A DNA stretch of 64,000 nt, taken from positions 310,001 through 374,000 of the forward strand of contig NZ_BNCM01000003.1 in assembly GCF_014656475.1 (NCBI RefSeq). Direction: 5' to 3'. Shown one piece after another: positions 45,436 to 57,356 of this stretch. Position 1 is the first letter of the stretch. Each line of letters starts with the position of its first letter. A program made the translations under genes and the position numbers. The stretch comes from Sinomonas cellulolyticus (GTDB lineage: Bacteria; Actinomycetota; Actinomycetes; Actinomycetales; Micrococcaceae). The notes under the pieces are model-generated. The model was given only the letters and a program-made list of their open reading frames with translations. It had not been told where the DNA came from and did no database searches.

Positions 45436-45451
45436 GGTGATTCAGGTCACA
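45436..45451. promoter_or_regulatory. CRP/GlxR-like operator upstream of the liv operon
   Basis: GGTGATTCAGGTCACA matches TGTGA-N6-TCACA at nine of ten defined bases. It is centred about 50 bases upstream of the livK GTG, so it is placed to control the whole eight-gene operon. A second site of the same class lies at 1270-1285 in this window. Confidence 0.55.
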
Positions 45452-45575
45452 GAAAACGTACGACGGCGGGGGGCTGGCCGTCAAGGGGTTCGCGCCTGGC
45501 GCTCACGATCCCAGGACGTCGGGATGCCACCGCTGAGCCTCGCGGCCCATCGCTTGCGGTCGGTGCGGGACACAG

Positions 45576-45612
45576 AGAGGCCCGGCGCCCCCGAAGGTAG
45601 CGCCGGGCCTCT
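45576..45612 (-). terminator. Hairpin terminator of prfB
   Basis: AGAGGCCCGGCGC (45576-45588) pairs with GCGCCGGGCCTCT (45600-45612), thirteen perfect pairs across an 11-base loop. It starts 15 bases beyond the prfB stop on the minus strand. No U-tract is seen. Confidence 0.75.
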
Positions 45613-45627
45613 GACCGCCGGGAGTGT

Positions 45628-46749
45628 CTAGTTCTCGTTGGCCTCGTGCCGCTGGCCTGCCCGCCACCGGATGCCGGCGTCGATGAAGTCGTCGATGTCC
45701 CCGTCCAGCACGGCGGCCGTGTTGCCGACCTCGTGGTTGGTGCGGAGGTCCTTGACCATCTGGTAGGGGTTGAGCACGTAGGAGCGCATCTGGTCGCCCC
45801 ACGAGGCCTTCACGTCTCCGGCGAGCGCCTTCTTCTCGGCGTCCTCCTGCTCCTTCTTCAGCAGCAGGAGCCGCGACTGGAGCACGCGCATGGCCGCGGC
45901 CCGGTTCTGGATCTGGGACTTCTCGTTCTGCATCGACACGACGATGCCCGTCGGCAGGTGCGTCAGGCGCACCGCGGAGTCTGTGGTGTTGACGGACTGG
46001 CCGCCGGGGCCCGACGAGCGGAACACGTCGACCCGGATCTCGTTGTCCGGGATCTCGATCGAGTCGGTCTGCTCGATGAGCGGGATGACCTCGACCGCGG
46101 CGAAGGACGTCTGCCTGCGGCCCTGGTTGTCGAACGGGCTGATGCGCACGAGGCGGTGGGTGCCGGCCTCGACCGAGAGTGTGCCGTAGGCGAAAGGGGC
46201 GTTGACCTCGAACGTGGCAGACTTCAGGCCCGCCTCTTCCGCGTACGAAGTGTCCATGACCTTGGTCGGGTAGCCGCGGCGTTCCGCCCAGCGGAGGTAC
46301 ATGCGCATGAGCATTTCGGCAAAGTCCGCGGCGTCGACACCGCCGGCGCCCGAGCGGATGGTGACCACTGCCTCTCGCTCGTCGTACTCGCCGTTCAGGA
46401 GCGTGACGACCTCGAGTTCCTCGAGGGACTTGCGGATCGAGGCGAGCTCCTTCTCGGCTTCGGTGAGCGAGTCGGCGTCGCCCTCCTCCTGGCCGAGCTC
46501 GACGAGCACCTCGAGGTCATCGATCCGCTCTCCCAGCTTCTCCACCCGTTCGAGCTCCGACTGCCGGTGCGAGAGGCGGGACGTCACCTGCTGGGCCTTC
46601 GACGGATCGTCCCACAGGTCCGGCGCGCCGGCGGCCTCGCTCAGCTCGCTGATCTCCTCCCGCAGTGCGTCGACGTCGGTCACCTGCTCGATGGAGGCGT
46701 GGGTGGCGCGCAGCGCGCGGATTTCTGCGGGAAAATCGATGTCAGCCAT
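45628..46749 (-). CDS. prfB: Peptide chain release factor 2
   Basis: A 373-residue release factor recognising UGA and UAA. The catalytic GGQ is in [18 protein letters not shown], and the anticodon-like SPF tripeptide in [17 protein letters not shown] defines RF2. The ATG at 46749 gives [10 protein letters not shown], the usual actinobacterial start; an ATG two codons earlier is possible. The frame is continuous: the UGA-dependent frameshift known from E. coli and many Firmicutes is absent, as in other Actinobacteria. Its usual neighbour ftsE is about 8.4 kb away. Confidence 0.95.
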   Translation of the reverse strand: MADIDFPAEIRALRATHASIEQVTDVDALREEISELSEAAGAPDLWDDPSKAQQVTSRLSHRQSELERVEKLGERIDDLEVLVELGQEEGDADSLTEAEKELASIRKSLEELEVVTLLNGEYDEREAVVTIRSGAGGVDAADFAEMLMRMYLRWAERRGYPTKVMDTSYAEEAGLKSATFEVNAPFAYGTLSVEAGTHRLVRISPFDNQGRRQTSFAAVEVIPLIEQTDSIEIPDNEIRVDVFRSSGPGGQSVNTTDSAVRLTHLPTGIVVSMQNEKSQIQNRAAAMRVLQSRLLLLKKEQEDAEKKALAGDVKASWGDQMRSYVLNPYQMVKDLRTNHEVGNTAAVLDGDIDDFIDAGIRWRAGQRHEANEN

Positions 46750-46806
46750 AACCATCCAAGGTTACGCCATGGACGTGATCCCCAACTTTCACGGCTTGCG
46801 GGAGGG

Positions 46807-47289
46807 TCACCGTACGAGCCGGGCCCGGGCATTGGCGGTTGCCTGGATGGGCACCCCATCGGGCAGGAGGAAGTTGGCGACCGGTATGCGAGCGACGGCC
46901 GCGAGGCTGACGGTCGCGGTCCTTCCATCCGGCGTCCCGGTCGCGGAGGTCACCGTGAGCGACTCGAAGCGGGCTAGCGCGCCGTCGCGCTCAAGGTAGG
47001 TGGCCACGACGCCGCGGACCCGGTCCGGCGCGAGGACAGCGGAGGGCGGGCCATCCGCGGAGTCTGTTTCCGCGATCCGGAAGCTGTCAGCGGCGGCCGC
47101 CGCCGCGCCGTCGGCCGCGGACAGTAGCTTGCGCTGCTCGATGTGCACGGCCGAGACCGCCATGACCGTGGTGGCCACGAGCAGGCAGAGCACAACGCAG
47201 CCGATGATCATCACCATCAGCTGGCCGGACTCGTCGCCCCGCACTGCCGGCCGCGCCCTGAGTGCGATGGCCCGCGCCGATGCCCTCAC
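46807..47289 (-). CDS. TadG-like (Flp pilus-type) secreted/membrane protein
   Basis: A 160-residue protein with one N-terminal hydrophobic segment (LMVMIIGCVVLCLLVATTVMAVS) preceded by GDESGQ, and then the SAVHIEQRKLLSAADGAAAAAAD pattern seen in TadG/pseudopilin-like proteins of Flp loci. It corresponds in order to the last gene of the mycobacterial Flp/Tad locus. The GTG at 47289 overlaps the previous gene's stop (GTGA). prfB begins about 60 bases further. Confidence 0.72.
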   Translation of the reverse strand: MRASARAIALRARPAVRGDESGQLMVMIIGCVVLCLLVATTVMAVSAVHIEQRKLLSAADGAAAAAADSFRIAETDSADGPPSAVLAPDRVRGVVATYLERDGALARFESLTVTSATGTPDGRTATVSLAAVARIPVANFLLPDGVPIQATANARARLVR

Positions 47290-47768
47290 CTGAACCTCCC
47301 GACGATCTGCGTCGCCGCCGCTTCGACGCGGCCCACTGTCAACCCGAATCGGGGCTCGACCGGACTGAACGGCAGCGGGACATCGACCCGCACCACGGCG
47401 CGCACCGCGGCACCGGCCTGGAGGCATGGACTGCGGTCGCACGTGAGCTCGAGGCGTGCACTGTGGTCGGCGAGGCCGAAGTCTGCCATGGCTACCGCCA
47501 CCGCAGCCTCCGCAGCCGCACTCGCGGCGCCGTCGTCCGTGGCTTGGGCAAACGACTTCACCGCGTGGTCAGCTGCTCCTGTCGCAGCGAACGAGGCGCC
47601 CTGCAGGGCCGCGACGGTGATGACGAAGTACACCACTGGCACGAGCAGGAGCACGCCCAGAAAGACGAACTCGACCACTGCACTCCCGGACTCACTGCTC
47701 GCCCCACTCCTTGCCAGGTGGCGGCAGGTGACCGAGATCCGACGAGCCCAGTCACTGGACCGGCGCAT
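47286..47768 (-). CDS. TadE-like pseudopilin
   Basis: A 160-residue protein with a single N-terminal transmembrane segment preceded by ESGSAVVEFVFLGVLLLVPVVYFVITVAALQGASFAATGA. The SAVVEF stretch with Glu before the hydrophobic helix is the TadE pseudopilin signature. Two Cys residues (LTCDRSPCLQ) may form a disulfide. The ATG at 47768 overlaps the end of the previous gene by about 17 bases; a shorter start cannot be excluded. Confidence 0.72.
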   Translation of the reverse strand: MRRSSDWARRISVTCRHLARSGASSESGSAVVEFVFLGVLLLVPVVYFVITVAALQGASFAATGAADHAVKSFAQATDDGAASAAAEAAVAVAMADFGLADHSARLELTCDRSPCLQAGAAVRAVVRVDVPLPFSPVEPRFGLTVGRVEAAATQIVGRFR

Positions 47769-48165
47769 GACCGGCCGCCTCCATCTGTCCCGCCGGTCCG
47801 AGGAGTCCCACGACCGGCATCGGCGCCAGCACACGCACCTCGAGCGTGCGCAGCCCGGCGACGTCGGCGTGCCCGACCCGGATGTCCCTGGCATAGTCCG
47901 CGCCGACCGATGCAGTGATGAGCTCCTCGGCGCGCTGACGGGCGTCGGCGGCGGTACGGTCCGCGAGCGTGCCATAGCGCGCACCGGAGGCGGCAGCATC
48001 AACCAGCACGTTGCGCACGTGGAGCACGAGGCTGAGCTGGACGATCGACAGGGCGAGTGCCACGAGAAGGCCGCCCACCATGACGAAGTCCGCCACCGCG
48101 GATCCATTTTCGCCGCCCCTCGTGGGCCGGGCCGCCCACGAACCGCGGCTGAGGTCTCCGTCCAC
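47752..48165 (-). CDS. TadE-like pseudopilin, second copy
   Basis: A 137-residue protein. GGENGSAVADFVMVGGLLVALALSIVQLSLVLHVRNVLVDAAASGARYG matches the TadE pattern, with Asp in place of the Glu found in most members (AVADF rather than AVVEF). RNVLVDAAASGARYG is the usual helical continuation. It begins three bases after the small pilin-like gene stops and overlaps the next TadE gene. Confidence 0.72.
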   Translation of the reverse strand: MDGDLSRGSWAARPTRGGENGSAVADFVMVGGLLVALALSIVQLSLVLHVRNVLVDAAASGARYGTLADRTAADARQRAEELITASVGADYARDIRVGHADVAGLRTLEVRVLAPMPVVGLLGPAGQMEAAGHAPVQ

Positions 48166-48167
48166 TC

Positions 48168-48464
48168 CTACTTGCTGACCCTGTTGATGGCCTGATTGAA
48201 CAGGCCCTCAAGGGCGGGGCCCGCGACCGCGAGGAGGCCCATGACGAGCACGGCCGACATCAGGGTGATCATGACCCAGCCCGGCACGTCACCGCGGTCG
48301 CGGCCACCGCTCACCGCCCGGTTGCACATGTAGGCGGCAATGACGGCCGGCAGTCCGATGACCGTGACGACCAGCCGGCCGAGAGTGGCCCTCTGGAGCT
48401 GCCTCGTGCGCGGTGTCGACGTGTTGACGCGTCGGTGGTCTGCCTGTCGGTTCCTGGTGTACAT
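48168..48464 (-). CDS. Small membrane protein in the position of the Flp pilin
   Basis: A 98-residue protein with two hydrophobic segments, LVVTVIGLPAVIAAYMC and VMITLMSAVLVMGLLAVAGPALEGLFN. Its place between tadC and tadE is where Flp pilin or DUF4244 proteins sit. The stretch RGDVPGWVMITLMSA is pilin-like in hydrophobicity, but the conserved Glu (G-x4-EY) of Flp pilins is not present. I treat the pilin role as a hypothesis. It begins about 48 bases before tadC's stop-distal flank. Confidence 0.5.
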   Translation of the reverse strand: MYTRNRQADHRRVNTSTPRTRQLQRATLGRLVVTVIGLPAVIAAYMCNRAVSGGRDRGDVPGWVMITLMSAVLVMGLLAVAGPALEGLFNQAINRVSK

Positions 48465-48512
48465 AGTTCCCTCTCCCCCGATTGGGTGTGTAGCGATGTG
48501 ATGGGTATGTGG

Positions 48513-49454
48513 TCAGAAGCCCAAAGTGATGGCTGCGACGCCTGGATAGACGGCGAAGACGACGGTGAGCGGAAGCACACCGAAGACCAGCGGCACCATC
48601 ATGCCGATCTCCTTCTTGCCCGCCGCTTCCATGAGGTCGCGCTTCGCGAGGTCGCGCACGTCCTGGGCCTGGGCGCGGAGGACGTCTGCGAGAGGCGTGC
48701 CGCGCTCCACAGCAACGACCAGACCATCGACGAACCGCGTGATGGGCGCGAGGTCCACTCGGTCGGCCATGGCATGGAGCGCGTCCACGAGGGGCGTCCC
48801 TGACCGCGTGTCCGCGAGGGTGTGGGCGAATTCACGAGCCAGCTCGCCGCGGGAGACCTTGGAAGTACGGTCCAGAGCACCCGCGGCAGTTTCACCGGCG
48901 CCCACCGTCAGTGCCATCATGTCCGCCACCGCAGGGAATTCGCCCAGGATCCGCTGCTTGCGCTTGGCGATGGCAGAGCCGAGCACGTAGTCCCGCGCCA
49001 TGAATCCGGCGCTCGTTGCCGCGAGGACCATGAGCGTCGCGAAGACCGGGTTGAGCCTGCCCGCCACTGCACCGGCCGCCGCAGCGAGTGCGGCGGCGAC
49101 GAACGCGGCACCCGCCCAGAGCAGCTGCTCCGCACGGAAGTCGACAGGGCTCTTCGGCGAGCCGGCCCTCGCAAGCCGCCGCGCAAGCGCGGCATTGCCG
49201 AGATTGAGCCGACCAAGCGAGCCGGCGGCATCGCGCAGCAGCGGACGCAGGATCTGCTCGAGCGGACCGAACGGTGTGATGCCGGCCTGCTCGCTTGCAA
49301 GCAACCGGGAGCGCTTCTCTGCTGAACGCAGCTGCGGCGCGACCCTTTCACTGAACGTGGTCCGGCGCATCACGGGAAGCCTGACGAATGTGAGCCACAG
49401 CCCGATCCCGAGCAGCAGCCCCGCAAACGCGGCGACGGCACTCGTCCCGCTCAC
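48513..49454 (-). CDS. tadC: Type II secretion F-domain protein TadC
   Basis: A 313-residue inner-membrane platform protein. Hydrophobic segments are AVAAFAGLLLGIGLWLTFV, LLWAGAAFVAAALAAAAGAVAG, NPVFATLMVLAATSAGFMA and MMVPLVFGVLPLTVVFAVYPGV. The T2SSF domain includes ELAREFAHTLADTRSGTPLVDALHAMADRVDLAPITRFVDGLVVAVERGTPLADVLRAQAQDVR. The GTG at 49454 overlaps the tadB stop (GTGA). It works with TadB to form the platform that the TadA ATPase drives. Confidence 0.85.
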   Translation of the reverse strand: MSGTSAVAAFAGLLLGIGLWLTFVRLPVMRRTTFSERVAPQLRSAEKRSRLLASEQAGITPFGPLEQILRPLLRDAAGSLGRLNLGNAALARRLARAGSPKSPVDFRAEQLLWAGAAFVAAALAAAAGAVAGRLNPVFATLMVLAATSAGFMARDYVLGSAIAKRKQRILGEFPAVADMMALTVGAGETAAGALDRTSKVSRGELAREFAHTLADTRSGTPLVDALHAMADRVDLAPITRFVDGLVVAVERGTPLADVLRAQAQDVRDLAKRDLMEAAGKKEIGMMVPLVFGVLPLTVVFAVYPGVAAITLGF

Positions 49455-50305
49455 CTCAGCACCCGCTCTTCCTGCGGAAGCGCCCCGATGCGGAGCATGA
49501 GCCGGTAGCAGAACGCCGACACGGCGAGACCGGCTATCAGCACGACGAGACCCGCGGGGCGCGCGTACGCAGCCATGGCCTCGGGGCGGGTCGACATCAG
49601 CAGGAGCACGATCCATGGCGCCGCCACGGCCAACCGCGCCGCGTTGACGGTCCACGACTGACGTGCCTCGAGCTCGCTGCGCGTCCTGGCGCTCTCGCGG
49701 AGGAACTCCGACAGAGTTCCGAGGAGCCGGCCGAGGTCGGAACCGCCCACCTCCGTCGTGAGCCGCAGCGCCTCCACGATGCGATCGGCGACCGGATCGG
49801 AGAGCCGCTCCTTGAGGCGATCGAGGGCGACGCTGAAGCTGCCGCCGGAGCGGTAGTCCGCCGCGAACTCGAGGAACGTTCCTCGCAGCTGTTCGGGACC
49901 CTTGTATCCCAGTTGCATGAGTGCTTCGGGGAGGGAGAGGCCGGCACGTATGGCGGAGCGGATGTGGTCCACGACGTCTGGCCAGAGCTCGCGCATGACG
50001 GCGGCCCTGCGTTTTGCCTGCCAGCTCACGAGCGCCACTGGGAGTCCTGCAGCGAAGAGGCCAAAACACAGTCCCACAGGAGCTGCAGCGGTGACCGCAT
50101 AGAACGCGAGGGCGACAAAGGCGCCGAGACCGAGGCTCGAAAGCACGAGCCCGCCCGGCGTGACACGTTGGATGCCAGCCTGGACGATGAGTTGCGCGAG
50201 GCGCCCGGGCCTGCGTTCCGTCTGCAACCGCTCAGGCAGCGGCCAGAAGGACCACCAGACGAGAAAGAGCCCTGCTCCGCCGAGGAGTCCGACAGCGGCC
50301 GCCAT
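49451..50305 (-). CDS. tadB: Type II secretion F-domain protein TadB
   Basis: A 284-residue platform protein with N-terminal segments (AAAVGLLGGAGLFLVWWSFWPLP, GGLVLSSLGLGAFVALAFYAVTA, AAPVGLCFGLFAAGLPVALVSW) and C-terminal LAVAAPWIVLLLMSTRPEAMAAY and GLVVLIAGLAVSAFCYRLML. The T2SSF domain reads HIRSAIRAGLSLPEALMQLG and EALRLTTEVGGSDLGRLLGTLSEFLRES. It starts at the last base of the tadA stop. Confidence 0.85.
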   Translation of the reverse strand: MAAAVGLLGGAGLFLVWWSFWPLPERLQTERRPGRLAQLIVQAGIQRVTPGGLVLSSLGLGAFVALAFYAVTAAAPVGLCFGLFAAGLPVALVSWQAKRRAAVMRELWPDVVDHIRSAIRAGLSLPEALMQLGYKGPEQLRGTFLEFAADYRSGGSFSVALDRLKERLSDPVADRIVEALRLTTEVGGSDLGRLLGTLSEFLRESARTRSELEARQSWTVNAARLAVAAPWIVLLLMSTRPEAMAAYARPAGLVVLIAGLAVSAFCYRLMLRIGALPQEERVLR

Positions 50306-51531
50306 CAGGCGCTCGCCAAGAGCGGGAAGACGTCGATGCCCGCGCGCTCGAACTTCTCAAGAGCTGGAAGCCCGGTGGGGCTGGCCCGTAGCATACCGTC
50401 GCCGTCCACGGCGAAAACTGAAGACGTCTCGATGATGCCGTTCTCGACACGCTGGCCGAGCGCGAGGATTTCGGTCACCTGCCGCCTCCCGTTCGCGTGG
50501 CGGCTGCAGTGGACCACGAGGTCAATGCAGGCCGCCACGGTGGGCACAACGAAGGATGAGGAGATGTTGGCGCCAGCCAGAAGCGGCAGTGTGCACAGCT
50601 TCGTGACAGCATCGGCGGCGGAGTTGGCGTGCACGGTACACATCCCGGGAAGCCCGGAGTTCAAAGCGATCAGCATGTCCAGGCTTTCGGCTTCGCGGAC
50701 CTCCCCGACCACAAGCCGGTCCGGACGCATGCGCAGCGCCTCCTTCACCAGACGGCGCATCGGGATCTCTCCGGTGCCCTCGAGGTTAGGCTGACGGCAC
50801 TGAAGGCCTACAACGTCGCGGAGCGGGAACTGCAGCTCGAAGATCTCCTCGACTGTCACGACGCGCTCACGGGAGCCGATCGCTGCGCCCAAGCAGTTGA
50901 GCATGGTTGTCTTCCCGGCCTGGGTAGCCCCCGAGACCAGGATGTTGAGTCCGCCCGACACGGCTGCTGCGAGGAAGCGAGCCGCCTGCGGGGTGAGGGA
51001 ACCGAGCTCAACGAGGTGGTCGAGACGGCTTGCCTTCACCACGAACTTCCGAATGTTCACGGCCCAGTGCCGGCGCGTCACGTCCGGGATGACCACGTGG
51101 AGGCGAGACCCGTCGGGCAGCGCAGCGTCCACAAAGGGGCTCGAGAGGTCCAACCGCCTCCCGGAGGATTTGAGCATCCGCTCGACGAGGTCCCTGACCT
51201 GCTGCTCTGTGAGGGTCACCCCCGTCAGCTCGGACTCGCCACCGCGGGCCACGAACACCTCGTGCGGAGCGTTGAGCCAGATCTCCTCGATGCTCGGATC
51301 ATCGAGGAGCGGCTGGAGCGGTCCGAAACCGGCGACGGCGTCGAACAGGCTCTTGCGCGCGGCCTCAAGCGATCCCAACGGCGGGACAGCGCCGAGCAGT
51401 GCGCGCTCGTCATAGTCGACGACGGCGGCGTCCACGAGCCGACGTGTCTCGGTTGCCTCGAGCAGCGGATCGATACCGCGCAAACGGATAAGCTCGCGGA
51501 TCTCAGCCTCGGCGAGACGCAGTGCCTCCAC
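50305..51531 (-). CDS. tadA: Pilus assembly secretion ATPase TadA
   Basis: A 408-residue type II/IV secretion ATPase (CpaF/TadA). The N-terminal domain has FGPLQPLLDDPSIEEIWLNAPHEVFVARGG and the Arg-rich SSPFVDAALPDGSRLHVVIPDVTRRHWAVNIRKF. Walker A is SGATQAGKTTML (about 203), the Asp box VVTVEEIFELQF, Walker B RPDRLVVGEVREAESLDML and the His box GMCTVHANSAADAV. The GTG at 51531 has AGGGGGAA upstream; the frame extends to 51645 but without a plausible start. It powers pilus or secretion machinery. Confidence 0.92.
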   Translation of the reverse strand: MEALRLAEAEIRELIRLRGIDPLLEATETRRLVDAAVVDYDERALLGAVPPLGSLEAARKSLFDAVAGFGPLQPLLDDPSIEEIWLNAPHEVFVARGGESELTGVTLTEQQVRDLVERMLKSSGRRLDLSSPFVDAALPDGSRLHVVIPDVTRRHWAVNIRKFVVKASRLDHLVELGSLTPQAARFLAAAVSGGLNILVSGATQAGKTTMLNCLGAAIGSRERVVTVEEIFELQFPLRDVVGLQCRQPNLEGTGEIPMRRLVKEALRMRPDRLVVGEVREAESLDMLIALNSGLPGMCTVHANSAADAVTKLCTLPLLAGANISSSFVVPTVAACIDLVVHCSRHANGRRQVTEILALGQRVENGIIETSSVFAVDGDGMLRASPTGLPALEKFERAGIDVFPLLASA

Positions 51532-51634
51532 AGGATTCCCCCCTGGCGTGCTGCCCCCTACGGGCCCCCCGGCCCGGCAGCAAGCCCAGCCTAACGGATT
51601 CTGTAAACGTCGGGTGAATTGCAGGAGGCAGGCC

Positions 51635-51856
51635 ATGGTGGACACGCTTCAGGAGCGGCCGCCGGCCACCTCCCGCGAGTTCGACAACGCCTACGCAGCC
51701 TCCTCATCGCAGCACACGTGGCGTGATTCAGTCGAAGCCCTCATTGCCGACTTCCGCCGTCGAAACTTCGAAGCGTCGTGCCTTGTCGAGTTCGCGGCGG
51801 GAACCCCGAGAGAGCTCATCCGGAAGACCAGTGCCCGCTCGCGCGGCGGCAACTGA
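51635..51856 (+). CDS. Small hypothetical protein divergent from tadA
   Basis: I do not recognise this 73-residue protein. AGGAGG (51623-51628) six bases before the ATG strongly supports translation. It contains polar HTWRDSVEALIADFRRRNFEAS and LVEFAAGTPRELIRKTSARSRG, with no membrane segment or signal. It is read away from tadA and ends before a hairpin that also ends the convergent rmlCD gene. Similar short soluble proteins beside Tad loci cannot be confirmed from sequence alone. Confidence 0.55.
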   Translation: MVDTLQERPPATSREFDNAYAASSSQHTWRDSVEALIADFRRRNFEASCLVEFAAGTPRELIRKTSARSRGGN

Positions 51857-51895
51857 TGCCCCGGCGGAACATTCGACAAGTCCGGTGACGGGGTC

Positions 51896-51931
51896 GGGGC
51901 GCACGGCTGGGAAGGGCCGGCACTGCGCCCC
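51896..51931. terminator. Hairpin between the small ORF and rmlCD
   Basis: GGGGCGCA (51896-51903) pairs with TGCGCCCC (51924-51931), with an inner CGGC/GCCG stem. It lies between two convergent stops, so it can terminate both. Confidence 0.5.
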
Positions 51932-51942
51932 ACGAACGCATA

Positions 51943-55293
<3,351 letters not shown>

Positions 55294-55376
55294 ACCGATT
55301 CACGACCGTACCGAGTGATCGTTCGCTCGTCATGGACCCAAGCAACAACGTCTCACAAACCACGACAGGCTCCCTT

Positions 55377-55406
55377 TTCACATCCGTCACAAGAGTGTTT
55401 TAATCT
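55377..55406 (+). promoter_or_regulatory. Candidate promoter before the GH25 gene
   Basis: TTCACA (55377-55382) and TAATCT (55401-55406) are separated by 18 bases, fitting a primary-sigma promoter weakly (five of six at -35, three of six at -10). The 55294-55512 gap is visibly AT-richer than its surroundings. I see no JUMPstart or other known polysaccharide-locus element. Confidence 0.3.
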
Positions 55407-55512
55407 GAAACGGGTCGATGGACCCCGCGCGCCCGTGGAGGACCGCCGCACGAACTAGCAAAGCGAAGAGATGGGCCCTCGTGGTCACTCGTCCGCAGTT
55501 TGGAGAAGGGGC

Positions 55513-57312
55513 ATGCTGAGTCAATCGCCTCACCACCGTACGAGGCCTACTATCTTTGGAGCGCTGGCAACAGCAGCCCTGCTCTCCCTGGCGGTCGTGG
55601 CACCATCTGCGGCGGCCCCCAACGGGCCTTCGGCTTCTGCTTCTCCATCGTCTTCTGCCACTCCGGCGGCCCCTTCGCCACCGAGTCCAGCTGTATCCAC
55701 AGGCCGACCGTCGGATCGTACGCCAACATCCCAGACCACGGGCACTCCGTCAGTCCCGAGCGTGAATTCCACCCCGCTGAGCCGCAAGTCGGACCAGCAG
55801 AAGGAAGCGATGCGGAGATCCATCGGGATTGGGGGTGCGGAGATGGGCCAGCGGTCCAAGCGAGTAATCGAGGAGAAGCGCTCGTCGGGTGGCCTCCCGG
55901 CGGGCTCCCGCGCTGTGCCGGGCACACTCCCAATGAGCACCGACCCGAGCCACTGGCAACCCGGGTACGGAATCCCGGGGCAAGATGTGAGCGCATGGCA
56001 GCAAAACGTAGACTGGCAAGCACAGTGGAACCTCGGCTCGCGGTTCACGTATGTGAAGGCGAGCGAAGGAGACTACTACACTAGCCCGACCTTCTGGCAG
56101 CAGATTCAAGGTTCACAAAGGGTCGGCATGGTGCGCGGTGCCTACCACTTCGCCATCCCGAACTGGTCCTCAGGGTCCGAGCAGGCCGAGTACTTCGTGG
56201 CCAACGGCGGAAAGTGGACCGCGGACGGAATCACACTTCCGCCGGTCTTGGACATCGAGTACAACCCATATCAGGGACAGACTATCAACGGCTGGAGCGC
56301 CGGCGACGTCTGTTACAGCATGAACGCGGCCCAACTCTCCTCGTGGATCCACGACTTCGGCAATACTGTCCACGCGTTAACCGGCCGCTACCCGGTGATC
56401 TACTCGACGACCGACTGGTGGCAGGGGTGCCTCCTCAACGACTCTTCGTTCAACGACTACCCTCTGTGGATCGCGGCGTATCCGAATTCGCCATCGACCT
56501 CGCCTGGGACGCTGCCGGCAAGCTGGGGCCAATTCAGCTTCTGGCAGTACAGCTCCACTGGTCCGTTCGACGGCGACAGCAACGTTTGGAACGGCAACTT
56601 GACTCAGCTGTCGATGATGGTGAGCTCATGGGATCGGCCTGGCATAGGCATGCCGACGGGCGCCACGCCGATCAGCGGTCGATGGTGGGGAGGCGGGAAG
56701 GCGTATGCGGGCTGGTTCAAGGCAGGCCAATGGTGCTTCCAGCAGCCCGCGTCCGGACCCTACTGCTTCTGGTACGGCAGATCTACGGATATTCCTGTGG
56801 TGGGTGACTGGAATGGCGATGGCGTGGACACACCGGGCATCGTACGCGGCGGTGTATGGCAGCTCTCCAACTCAATCTCGACGCTCACCGTAGACCGCAT
56901 CATCACGTATGGCCTGCCGACGGACACGCCGATCACTGGTGACTGGGACGGTCAGGGCGTGACTACCATCGGGGTGGTGCGAAACGGAATGTGGTACTTG
57001 ACCGATTCGTTGGAGCCCTATCCGGGGGTAAGGTATGCCTTCCCGTTCGGCAACCCTGAAGACACGCCGATGAGCGGAAACTGGACCGGGGGGCGAAACT
57101 TCGGCGTTGGCGTATGGCGAGACGGGTGGTTCTACTTGAGCAACAACGGCCAGTCTGTTGACAACGCGTTCCCCTATGGCTTGGGTACAGACGCGCCCGT
57201 CACCGGTGACTGGGACGGCTCTGGCGGCTCTACTGTGGGAATTGTCCGGGGCGGCACATGGCAGCTGACCAACAGCGACTGGGCTCGTCAGGTGAACATC
57301 ATCTTCAACTGA
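55513..57312 (+). CDS. Secreted GH25 lysozyme-like protein with C-terminal repeat domain
   Basis: About 599 residues. An N-terminal signal (TIFGALATAALLSLAVVAPSAAA) precedes a Ser/Pro/Thr linker (about 40-140). The GH25 domain begins near residue 158 with GQDVSAWQQNVDW (catalytic Asp) and has PPVLDIEYNP near 245 (acidic pair). The C-terminus (about 390-599) has roughly five 45-residue repeats with GDWDGxG and GxxRxGxWxLxN patterns, like FG-GAP/VCBS-type propeller repeats. GGAGAAGGGG before the ATG at 55513 favours it over the ATG at 55471. Base composition is lower in GC than neighbours. Confidence 0.85.
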   Translation: MLSQSPHHRTRPTIFGALATAALLSLAVVAPSAAAPNGPSASASPSSSATPAAPSPPSPAVSTGRPSDRTPTSQTTGTPSVPSVNSTPLSRKSDQQKEAMRRSIGIGGAEMGQRSKRVIEEKRSSGGLPAGSRAVPGTLPMSTDPSHWQPGYGIPGQDVSAWQQNVDWQAQWNLGSRFTYVKASEGDYYTSPTFWQQIQGSQRVGMVRGAYHFAIPNWSSGSEQAEYFVANGGKWTADGITLPPVLDIEYNPYQGQTINGWSAGDVCYSMNAAQLSSWIHDFGNTVHALTGRYPVIYSTTDWWQGCLLNDSSFNDYPLWIAAYPNSPSTSPGTLPASWGQFSFWQYSSTGPFDGDSNVWNGNLTQLSMMVSSWDRPGIGMPTGATPISGRWWGGGKAYAGWFKAGQWCFQQPASGPYCFWYGRSTDIPVVGDWNGDGVDTPGIVRGGVWQLSNSISTLTVDRIITYGLPTDTPITGDWDGQGVTTIGVVRNGMWYLTDSLEPYPGVRYAFPFGNPEDTPMSGNWTGGRNFGVGVWRDGWFYLSNNGQSVDNAFPYGLGTDAPVTGDWDGSGGSTVGIVRGGTWQLTNSDWARQVNIIFN

Positions 57313-57356
57313 CGGTCGATTCCTGCGTGCTACAGCCAACCGGATAGGCTGGACGC

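Noticed and set aside
45628..46755. Programmed frameshift in prfB
   Set aside because: The coding sequence is continuous from MADIDF to the stop without an in-frame early UGA.
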